64,000 nt of DNA from Dactylorhiza incarnata (lineage: Eukaryota > Streptophyta > Magnoliopsida > Asparagales > Orchidaceae). The notes under the pieces are model-generated. The model did not search any database and was not told the origin of the DNA. It saw nothing but the letters and a program-made list of their open reading frames with translations. The stretch spans positions 4,651,501-4,715,500 of the forward strand of contig JAWHQI010000201.1 of the NCBI GenBank assembly GCA_033032865.1, read 5' to 3'. This document shows positions 1 to 8,323 of the stretch, piece after piece (the stretch's first letter is position 1; each line of letters starts with the position of its first letter). Position numbers and translations under genes: made by a program.

Positions 1-90
1 GTAATAGTCGTTCTCGATTACTTCCTATTTTTTTTTGCCACTCTAGTCTCGCTCGCCACGCGGATTAATCCTGTTCTCTCCGTCTGTTAG

Positions 91-1707
91 GTGCTCAAGC
101 ATTATGGCGTGGTTCCCGGCCAGCTCACACCCAATGCCATGGCGGTGGTCACCGGTTTCGCCTCCTACCTCCGCGAGGAGCGAATCGAGTTCAGCCTTGC
201 GGTCTTCCGGAAGCTGTTCTCCTTCCGAGCCTACAAAGATGGGACAGCCTACTTCGTGGGCACGGGCCCGAAGGTGGTTGAGACTGTCAACAAGGCCCAC
301 TTCTGGGCCCAGAAGTTCGTCGTCGTCAAGGGGAACTTCGGCAACATTCCCCTCTCGCCGGTTCAACACAGCGAGACCACTTACCGGCCCACCGCCCTCG
401 GCGGCCATGACGCCCTCCTCCATCAGTTCTTCTGCAAGAAGAACTTCGAAGTCGTCTACCTCCGCCGCAACCTAGACATGCTGCCTCCGGTTTTCGCCGG
501 AGAAGGTAAAAATCTCGCCTAACATCTTTGTCTCAGTCCGCTAGCATATCATACTCATCCATATTATTGTTCGTTTTTGGCGAGCGAGATCTTCCCCTTC
601 ACCCCCCCTATGCGAGCAATCGGAAAACCGACGCCACTATGGCCCTCGCTACCATGGGGGCGGAAGCTTGCCGAGGCATCGTCGCTCCGGCCGAGCCCTC
701 CTCTCGCAAGAGGTCGGGGGCTTCCGGTAGCCATGCCGCCCCTTCGAAATCTCCGCCCAAGAAGAAAAGCAAGAAAAGCGCGGCCTCGCTCGCTCCGTCA
801 AAAGGTAAGGAACCTCGCGAGGCCGCCTTCGATGAGTTTGACCTCACCGGCCTATCGGTGGGTGAGGACGAAGAGCCCTGCCTGGAGGTGGTCAGGACCT
901 CCGCCCTTCCCATCCCGGTGAACCACTACAATTTCGGGCTCGGCCAGAGGCGTCGGGACAAGACCGGTGAGCCCCTCGTCACCTGGAAGCCGGAGACCAA
1001 CAGGGTGGACATTTCTTCTATCCTCCCCTCCTGGGTGGAGAAGGAGATGGTCAGTGGTCATGCTTTTGATCTCGCGTTCGCCTTGTATGGCCGCGAGGAT
1101 GCGGGGTCTTATAAGGATGAGACTGCGAGGACCCTTGCTTACGAGAGCGCGAGGTCCCAGCTGCGTTCTGCCGAGCTCGCCCATATGACGGGGAGGCGTT
1201 GCCTACAGTTGGAGCTTCAGAACGTGGAGCTTGCGAAGGCCTACCAGGGGGTTCTTGCCGAGAACACGCAGCTGAAGGAGAAGTTGCTCGCCGCGGAGGG
1301 CCGTGTGGTGAGTCATCTAGACCTCCCTCATCCTCCCTCTTCCGGGCCGTTTCACCTCTAACTGAACTTATCTGTAGGATGTCGAGGCCGTCGAGAGAGC
1401 CAATGCTCGCATCGAGACTTTGGAGGGCGAGGTGGCCGGGCTGAAGGCCCTAAACGGTGACCTTACCCGCGCCGTGGTTCCCCCCTCGCCTCGCCGTTTA
1501 AAAGAAGACCGGCGAACGCGAGATGAAGAGATCCGCGTGGGATCTATAGAGTCAGCTCGCTATATCTTCTCGGTGGCGAAGGCGATCGGCCTCTTGGCTG
1601 ATAATGCGGCCGACATGACTCTGGAAGACATCGTCCCGGAGCTCTTCCTCCCTCTTCCGCCCGTGAAGGATAGTGATGACGAAGAAGGCTCGGCGGATGA
1701 TTCTTGA
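91..1707 (+). CDS. Antisense accessory gene of element A (putative gypsy-type transposon domain)
   Basis: I join three exons: 91-505, 589-1307 and 1378-1707. The first begins after an AG acceptor at 89-90, so the true start lies further left. The donor at 506 (AAG/GTAAAA) and the acceptor at 588 restore the frame (phase 1). The 70-bp intron 1308-1377 has GTGAGT and a pyrimidine-rich CTGTAG end (phase 0). Exon 1 encodes HYGVVPGQLTPNAM and a region like the plant 'putative gypsy type transposon' family (Transposase_28). Exon 2 has a lysine- and serine-rich, nuclear-signal-like stretch and then a heptad-rich coiled coil that continues into exon 3. The C-terminus is acidic (DSDDEEGSADDS). It runs antisense to pol, as does gene 23 of Grande-like elements. 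Its function is unknown. Confidence 0.65.
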
Positions 1708-2210
1708 GCTCGCCACTATTTTTCCTTTTGCGCTGTAATTATGATCGGCGGGGTCGCCGAAGATTGTAACCAAACTATGGACTGGAATGCAAACTTTGTT
1801 TTGCTCAATGTCTTCTCTTTCTTGTCTTGTTATTTTCATGCATTGAATGTCTCGCCCTCGCTTGTTTCGATATCCGCCTTCGGTAAGGCTATTCTCGCGT
1901 TGGTCGTTCTCGCGTCGTGCGTCGTTGAATAGATAGGCATAGGATACCTTGGTTGCTCGGCCCTTTCGTCGTTTCTTAGGATTACTACCCCTTCGGGTTA
2001 TGCGTATTTCTTCCTAGGTCTCGTAGGGCGTTTTTTCTTCTTGGCGAGGGCTCGCCTCTCACCCGGTGTCGGCGACCTTTCTGCCGAGGACCAGTTGTTC
2101 GGAATCGTGTAAGATTAATTCTCGCCACTCGCCTGTCGTCGTGCGAAATCCCTCTTTGCCGAACGGACAGGCCCCGCCGAGCGAGACAGAGTATTCTAGC
2201 ATAAATACCT
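1708..2210. other. 3' region of element A without a gene
   Basis: This stretch lies between the antisense accessory gene and the tandem array. I see no open frame with family resemblance. It is part of the 3' untranslated region of A. Confidence 0.6.
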
Positions 2211-3550
2211 TATCCATGCCAGCCTTTCCAGAGGTCAACCTGAACCCCCCGTCTAGTGAGGGCCCGGGAGCGGAATCGACCAGGGGCATTCCGGCACCAA
2301 CACTTGTCACTTTTCCAGCCTCTCCAGAGATCAACCTGAACCCCCGTCTAGTGAGAGCCCGGGAGCGGAATCGATCTGGGGCAATACAGCACCAACACTT
2401 GTCACCTTGCCAGCCTCTCCAGAGATCAACCTGAACCCCCCGTCTAGTGAGAGCCCGGGAGCGGAATCGATCTGGGGCATTCCAGCACCAACACTTATCA
2501 CCTTGCCAGCCTCTCCAGAGATCAACCTGAACCCCCCCGTCTAGTGAGAGCCCGGGAGCGGAATCGATCTCGGGCATTCCAGCACCAACACTTGTCACCT
2601 TGCCAGCCTCTCCAGAGATCAACCTGAACCCCCCGTCTAGTGAGAGCCCAGGAGCGGAATCGATCTGGGGCATTCCAGCACCAACACTTGTCACCTTGCC
2701 AGCCTCTCCAGAGATCAACCTGAACCCCACGTCTAGTGAGAGCCCGGGAGCGGAATCGATCTGGGGCATTCCAGCACCAACACTTGTCACCTTGCCAGCC
2801 TCTCCAGAGATCAACCTGAACCCCCCGTCTAGTGAGAGCCCGGGAGCGGAATCGATCTGGGGCATTCCAGCACCAACACTTGTCACCTTGCCAGCCTCTC
2901 CAGGGATCAACCTGAACCCCCCGTCTAGTGAGAGCCCGGGAGCGGAATCGATCTGGGGCATTCCAGCACCAACACTTGTTACTTTGCCTGCCTATCCAGA
3001 GATCAACCTGAACCCCCCGTCTAGTGAGAGCCCGGGAGCGGAATCGATCTGGGGCATTCCAGCACCAACACTTGTCACCTTGCCAGCCTCTCCAGAGATC
3101 AACCTGAACCCCCCGTCTAGTGAGAGCCCGGGAGCGGAATCGATCTGGGACATTCCAGCACCAACACTTGTCACCTTGCCAGCCTCTCCAGAGATCAACC
3201 TGAACCCCCCGTCTAGTGAGAGCCCGGGAGCGGAATCGATCTGGGGCATTCCAGCACCAACACTTGTCACCTTGCCAGCCTCTCCAGAGATCAACCTGAA
3301 CCCCCCGTCTAGTGAGAGCCCGGGAGCGGAATCGATCTGGGGCATTCCAGCACCAACACTTGTCACCTTGCCAGCCTCTCCAGAGATCAACCTGAACCCC
3401 CGTCTAGTGAGATCCCGGGAGCGGAATCGATCTGGGGCATTCCAGCACCAACACTTGTCACCTTGCCAGCCTATCCAGAGATCAACCTGAACCCCCGTCT
3501 AGTGAGAGCCCGGGAGAGGAATCGATCTGGGGCATTCCAGCACCAACATA
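2211..3550. repeat. 96-bp tandem array, about 14 copies, in the 3' region of element A
   Basis: The word TCAACCTGAAC recurs at 2235, 2331, 2426, 2522, 2619, 2715, 2811, 2907, 3003, 3099, 3195, 3291, 3387 and 3482, so the period is 95-97 and nearly always 96. Copies differ by only a few bases and most contain CCCGGGAGCGGAATCGAT. Because 96 is a multiple of 3, long open frames appear on both strands as 32-residue periodic shadows; I do not call them genes. Tandem arrays in the hypervariable 3' region of Tat elements are a known source of plant satellites. Confidence 0.95.
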
Positions 3551-3636
3551 CCCAACCTTTGTCATGTCGGCACGGTATTAGTTATAAGCGTCATAAGAAA
3601 GGAGCAAGGTGTTAATTAAACAACATAATAAAGCAC

Positions 3637-4724
3637 TCAAGGGTAAAACCTTTTCAAATCATCCCCACTTTGGGCTCGGTCGAGGGGTACCCCTTCCACA
3701 TCCTGGAGATGATACCCTCCTGACTTGATTACCCTGCTTACAATATATGGTCCTTCCCAGTTGGGGTTAAGCTTCCCCACCGCGGCTCCTCTACTGGCCG
3801 CGTCGACCTTCTTCAGGACTAGATCTCCTTTCTGAAAGTGATTTATCCGGATATGTTTGTCAAAATACCGAGCCATCCGCCGCTTGACCTCTTCCTACCT
3901 GATGGTAGCCAAGTCTCGGAGTTCTTCCACCAGGTCCAAGGACAGCCTCTGCTCTGCATTGTTACCTTCCAGCCAATCTTCATCCCCCTCGCTCGCGGCG
4001 ATCACCCGGGGGGTCTTCACCTCAAACTCTATGGGGAGAACGACCTCGGACCCGTGAGAGAGCTTGAATGGAGTCTCCCCGGTGGCGGTATTCGGAGTAG
4101 TCCTCATGGCCCAGAGGACGGAGGGTAGTTGTTCCACCCAACTTCCTCGTAGGTTTTCCACTTTCTTTTTTAGCAGGTTGACGATTATCTTGTTCGCCGC
4201 CTCCACCTGCCCATTGCTCCTCGGGTGGTGGACCGAAGCAAACCTGAGGTCAATGCCGAGCTGAGTGCAAAAGTCGACAAACTCTTCACTCGCAAACTGC
4301 GGCCCATTGTCCATTACTATAGCTAGAGGGAGTCCATGCCTACAAATTATTTCTCCCCACACAAAATTCCTTACAACCTGAGAGGTTACCTTAGCAAGTG
4401 CTTTCACCTCTACCCACTTGGAGAAGTAGTCGATCATGACCAGCAGGAACTTCCTCTGGCCGCTGGCTTGGGGAAAGGGGCCGACCAGGTCCAGCCCCCA
4501 TATGGCGAAGGGCCAGGGGGCCGTGATGGTCCGGAGCCTTTGAGCGGGGAGGAGTTGGAGCGGAGCATAGAGCTGGCACTACGGACACTTTCTTGCGAAC
4601 TCTGCCGCATCCTTGCTGAGAGTGGGCCAGAAGTAGCCTTGCCTCAACACCATCCCTTCCAGGGTCCGACTCCCGGAGTTACTGCCGCACTCCCCGGAGT
4701 GGATTTCTTCTAGCACTCTCGGGA
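3637..4724 (-). pseudogene. pol: Element A integrase, core and C-terminal part
   Basis: This is the downstream half of A's integrase, all in one frame, from the zinc-binding domain (EEIHSGECGSNSG, later CxxC) through the catalytic core to the C-terminal GPY/F-like segment (WEGPYIVSRVI). The core shows DLVGPFP, MDNGPQF and HHPRSNGQVEAAN, the places of the D,D,E residues. Two stops interrupt it: TAG at 4579-4581 after KCP, and TAG at 3895-3897, probably from CAG (the family reads IRQEEV). The second histidine of the HHCC finger is asparagine (GSNSG); element C has GSHSG at the same place. The frame continues on the far side of the chromovirus insert, at 13855 and above. Confidence 0.9.
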
Positions 4725-4814
4725 TGTAACACCCCAAAGCTGGTAGTTCCGCGAAGTAGGCGGAGTGGTAGTGCGGCACGTGAAGCAGGCTAGAATTTTC
4801 CCTGTCTGCTCTTA

Positions 4815-5063
4815 GCGCACGATCAGTGGCCTCATCGCGCACGATCAGTGATCGTGCGCCAGCGATCGTGCGTTAATTCCGAAGAGAATCGAGTTCTGTC
4901 TCGGACAGTGCGCACGACCATTTCCCTCTTCGAGCACGACCAGTGATCGTGTGCCAGCGATCGTGCGCTTATTCGCAAGAATTCAGAGTTCTGTCCCGGA
5001 TAGTGCGCACGACCATTGCCCTCGTCGCGCACGACCACTGACCGTGCGCCTGTGATCGTGCGC
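4815..5063. promoter_or_regulatory. Triple 95-bp inverted-motif array in the 5' LTR of T
   Basis: Three units start at 4815, 4910 and 5005, exactly 95 bp apart. Each has a half-site GCGCACGAYCA, a spacer of about 12 bp, a palindrome of the half-site with its inverse TGRYCGTGCGC, then a further GATCGTGCG. Between units lies a spacer containing GAGTTCTGT. The same module occurs in the Athila-family LTRs of B, D and E. It sits at the 5' end of the LTR, as expected for a U3 enhancer. The regulatory role is inferred. Confidence 0.8.
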
Positions 5064-5365
5064 CCTGTTTATTCTGTTCCGCGATTTTGAGCGGAGAAGA
5101 GGATTCGACCGATCAAATTTATTGGAATTCGATCCAACGGCTGGGATTTATTGCTGGGGGGTCTTAGGGCTTTGGAGAGGGATTAAACCCTCATTATTTC
5201 ATAGTGTTTCTCTCTCCTAGGCTAGAGGAAGGAGAAGGGGGCAAGGAAGAAGAAGAGGAGATTTCGCCATTGACGGAGCTCCGGAGCTCCGTTTCGCGAG
5301 CCGTTTCCAGATCCGGAGAGTGCAGCCCGGTGCGGTTCTTTCCCTCCGCGTAGAATCTCGGATCC

Positions 5366-5389
5366 ATGGCGAAGAAGAACACGTCTAGG
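5366..5389 (+). CDS. gag: Candidate first coding exon of T gag, inside the LTR
   Basis: The LTR contains ATG followed by seven codons reading MAKKNTSR, ending at AGG/GTAACG. Joined to 7031 the frame continues MAKKNTSR then VTRSAAGRSQ, giving gag the basic N-terminus usual in chromoviruses. The 3' LTR copy (12414-12437) differs by one synonymous base (ACG to ACA). The alternative is that gag starts at the internal ATG at 7124. No transcript evidence is available. Confidence 0.5.
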
Positions 5390-7030
5390 GTAACGATTTC
5401 TTCTCCCATTGTTTGGACTTGTCTTTTGTCCTCTCCTTCATTTCTCTATGCTTGCGTGAGGAGTCCCTTTCACCAAATGGGTGAAGTGTAGGATTTCCTC
5501 AAGTCCTTCGGGACTCCGGGTAGATTGTGTCCGTCCCCGGCATATTGCATGTAGAAAATCCGGTAGTTGTGCGGATTTAGGCATTGTGTGTGAAGCCTAT
5601 TCGTGGCCGTGAGCCCGAATCGGTGATGCTTGATTTGCGACGTTGCTTTTAGGTTAGGCCTAGAATGCGTGCCAGAGAATGACTCCGTGAACTCACCTAT
5701 AGTATTGCGGGAGTTAAGAGTAGGCGTCTTGTGAAGATCCTAACGAAAGCCCCATGCTTTGAGGTTTAGATGAAGGCAAACCTTCACCACGAAATTGATG
5801 CGGAGCGTATGTACCTCCCTTGTTGAGAATTCGCGAAGCCTAGATCCTTGTGAATGGGTTAGGTGCGTAGCGTATATTTAGTGTAGCACTTGAAAGTGCT
5901 AAACCCTTACGGGCCGAGGTGAAGCCGTACCCGCGTCGTGCGATAGATCGCGACGATTAGAGCACGGGCAAAGCTGAACCGAACCCGTTTCCATGCAGAT
6001 CGGCGAGAGGTCCCTTCCTCATGAAAGCCGTGTGATCATGGGAGAGGTCGTGGAAGGTGTCATACCTAGACCGACCAAAAGCTCTTGTTTCCCACCTAAG
6101 GTTGTGACCCTTAGGGTGGAGTGTTGTGAATTTGATGTTATGTTTAGCCTCATGCGATTGCTTAGGCGGTTGTGGGAAACCTTCGGGTGAACCCAACCAA
6201 CATCATGTGCATACCTAGGTTCCTTTCTTTTGATGCTCAACCTAGAAGATTGATTGTGCTTGAAACCTCACCTTGTGTAGTTGCACTTTCTTTAGATTAT
6301 TACTTGTGCTAGTATGGCTTACTTGCATGGTAGAATCTCCGCCACCCCGGGAAAGGGGTGGGGTCGTTATAATTTGGTCAGCTGTGCTGACCGTTGCCTC
6401 GTTTGCCACCGCTTGGTGGAATGTCTTATGCAGGTGCAGGTGATCCTAGCGAGAAATAGCGGGCGGTGACCCCTTTTGCTGAGTTGGCCCTTGAAGGCCA
6501 GCCTCCCTTTTTTTTAGCTTTTTCATGTATGGCCGGCCTGCGTGCCGATGTATGCTTATGGAGTTTTGTGCATTGGATGAATGTAAGGCCTTAAGGCCGT
6601 AACTCTTATTCTGGTTACATTCCTATGATAGTGGACAGTTCTTTTTGAATGTTTTAATTAATGCTTCCGCTTACGTTTTGTACTCTCGTTTAGTTGTTAC
6701 TTTTCTGGTTATCACCTTTTAACTCCTAGCTAGTGTGGCTTGTATGGCGTGGGGTCCCGGCCGGACCTACTGTTATACTATTCGTACTGGCAGGGTGTTA
6801 CAATTTGGTATCGGACTTAAGGCGTCGATCCGTAGTTTAGCGAATTCGGGACGAATTCCTTTTAAGGGGTGGTGCGCACGGGCTGTGCATTCACCTAAAA
6901 CGTCAAAAACTAATAAGAATGTCCACTTAGGAATGGAAAAAAAAAACATACTTGTTAGCGGAACCTGAGCGTTCCATGATTGATGTTTGATATGTTTAGG
7001 GTCACTAAATTGTGCCTTGGATGATTATAG
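5390..7030 (+). other. Candidate 1.64-kb leader intron of T
   Basis: The donor AGG/GTAACG lies in the LTR and the acceptor GATTATAG/GTG directly precedes the gag frame; the phase is 0. Removal would delete the rest of the LTR, the primer-binding site and the leader. The spliced RNA could then be translated but not reverse transcribed, while unspliced RNA serves as genome. The basis is the missing ATG at the gag frame and the matching phase. Confidence 0.45.
6806..6817 (+). other. Primer-binding site of T
   Basis: TGGTATCGGACT lies 3 bp after the 5' LTR. Its first seven bases match the common plant site for initiator tRNA-Met (TGGTATCAGAGC), and the rest is degenerate. Confidence 0.8.
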
Positions 7031-8251
7031 GTGACTAGAAGTGCTGCGGGGCGGTCTCAACCCCGTAACACTGCTGAAAGTAGTGGGTCGGCTGAGGTGC
7101 CAGCGACCACTCCTTCGGCTGAGATGATCAGAATGGTCGCAGAAGCAGTCTTCGCGATGATCAATGCTCAACCGCAAAGGCTTGCACAGCCTGCTACGCC
7201 TACTACCGATGCGGCCCCGGTAATTGAACCTGCAGTGGAACCTGCGGTAGCACCGAGGGTTGATGCCCCTGTGCCAGTAGCTGCAGTGGAACCGGCGTTA
7301 GCACCGAGGGTGGAGCGTCAAGTTGCGCAAGTAGTTGCGGGGCGAGCGCGTGACCAACAATTAAAGCACTTCTTGAGCTTTAATCCTCCTACCTTCTCGG
7401 GATCTGAGTCCCCAACGGTGGCAGAAGACTGGTTGTCAAGAGTTAGAAGAACTCTGAGGGCGACGGCGACGGACGAAGCCATGATGGTCACCTTAGCCAC
7501 TTTCCTTCTTGACGGAGAGGCTGTGCTGTGGTGGGAAGAGCAGGAACTGCACAAGTTCGGCGATAGAGACATTACTGAAATAACAATGGCTGAGTTTTCA
7601 AAGTCGTTCCTCCAGCGGTTTATCCCCTCTGCCCAACGCATTGCATTACAAAACCAGTTCCTGAGGTTAACTCAAGGTGATCGCTCCGTTGACGATTACT
7701 TACATGAGTTTACCAGACTGAGTCGCTATGCGGGGGCATTGGTGGAGGATGAGGAGACGAAGACGAATAAATTCTATGAAGGGCTTCGGGACGAGTTGAG
7801 GCTGCTCCTTGCAGGCCCTATGACGTTTGGCTTCCAAGTGATGGTGCAAACCGCCAGATCTTTGGAGTTGGACATGAAGAGGGTACAAGCAAAGAGTGTT
7901 GTAAAGAAACCCGAGTTTCATGCGCCGGCCTCTCAGTCCAAGCCGGACTTCAGAAGGAACAAGCGGAAGTTCAAGCAGGCGGAACCAGCTTCTTCGAATG
8001 TTTCGGGAGCCACGACCGCGCGGACTCCTATTACGTGTTTCACCTGCGGGAAGGTGGGACACAAAGCTGCGGTGTGTCGAAGTGGTCCCCCAAAGGCGGC
8101 AAATCGAGCGGTGGAGTATGCTCGGGCTGCGGAAAAGGGCAAAGCGGCAGAGTCTTCGGCCTCCCAACACATTCCGACTCAGCCGAGAGTCTATTCGCTT
8201 GGCCAACAAGAAGCTATACGACAAACCGATGTAGTCACAGGTACGAATTAG
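7031..8251 (+). CDS. gag: Gag of element T
   Basis: This is the capsid/nucleocapsid protein of the chromovirus. The open frame runs 406 codons. It has a basic, Pro/Ala/Val-rich N-terminal third with repeats of VEPAVAPRV, then a retrotransposon gag domain (about residues 105-290, including AEDWLSRVRRTLRA, LDGEAVLWWEEQ and FYEGLRDELRLLLAGP). A lysine-rich linker and one zinc knuckle CFTCGKVGHKAAVC follow near residue 337. The frame opens right after an in-frame TAG that is also a splice-acceptor-like ATTATAG, and its first codon is GTG, so translation must start either upstream through splicing (5366) or at ATG 7124. Unspliced, it ends at TAG 8249-8251, just inside the candidate 83-bp intron. 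Confidence 0.9.
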   Translation: MTRSAAGRSQPRNTAESSGSAEVPATTPSAEMIRMVAEAVFAMINAQPQRLAQPATPTTDAAPVIEPAVEPAVAPRVDAPVPVAAVEPALAPRVERQVAQVVAGRARDQQLKHFLSFNPPTFSGSESPTVAEDWLSRVRRTLRATATDEAMMVTLATFLLDGEAVLWWEEQELHKFGDRDITEITMAEFSKSFLQRFIPSAQRIALQNQFLRLTQGDRSVDDYLHEFTRLSRYAGALVEDEETKTNKFYEGLRDELRLLLAGPMTFGFQVMVQTARSLELDMKRVQAKSVVKKPEFHAPASQSKPDFRRNKRKFKQAEPASSNVSGATTARTPITCFTCGKVGHKAAVCRSGPPKAANRAVEYARAAEKGKAAESSASQHIPTQPRVYSLGQQEAIRQTDVVTGTN

Positions 8252-8323
8252 AAGTTAGCTTTTACAGCTATGTATATGATTCTTACTGTTGTACGACTAT
8301 ATGTGTTATTTGTGTACAATTAG
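8241..8323 (+). other. Candidate 83-bp intron joining gag and pol of T
   Basis: The donor is CACAG/GTACGA and the acceptor ACAATTAG/GTTTCG. The segment is AT-rich between GC-richer coding flanks and contains several stops. Removing it fuses gag to pol in phase 1, giving DVVTG then FVLIFNYPSRALFDTGAS. That matches the spacing from the gag end to the protease in related elements. Without splicing, gag stops at 8249 and pol lies in another frame. A -1 frameshift is the alternative, but the intervening frame reads like non-coding sequence. Confidence 0.65.

Larger units (their letters stand above)
4725..6802 (+). repeat. 5' LTR of element T
   Basis: The LTR is 2,078 bp with TG...CA ends. From left to right it holds a 95-bp triple repeat of inverted motifs (4815-5063), a purine-rich leader around 5220-5260, an ATG at 5366 with a donor-like site at 5390, and about 1.4 kb of further sequence with no gene. 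I see no convincing TATA box; weak AT-rich spots follow the array. Confidence 0.95.

Noticed and set aside
2059..3490. Long open frames on both strands with a 32-residue repeat
   Set aside because: They are a by-product of the 96-bp array, whose length is a multiple of three; the same peptide repeats appear on both strands and in several frames.
2211..3550. CRISPR-like direct repeats
   Set aside because: The units are contiguous, without unique spacers, and lie in a plant retrotransposon.
2211..5063. Common origin of the 96-bp array in A and the 95-bp units in the T LTR
   Set aside because: The periods are nearly equal, but the sequences share no words; I treat this as coincidence.
5194..6240. 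Minus-strand open frames in the T LTRs
   Set aside because: They run against transcription, recur in both LTRs with no sign of coding constraint, and have no family resemblance.
7031..7033. GTG as a start codon for T gag
   Set aside because: Non-ATG starts are unusual in plants, and the codon directly follows a splice-acceptor-like AG, so splicing or the ATG at 7124 is likelier.
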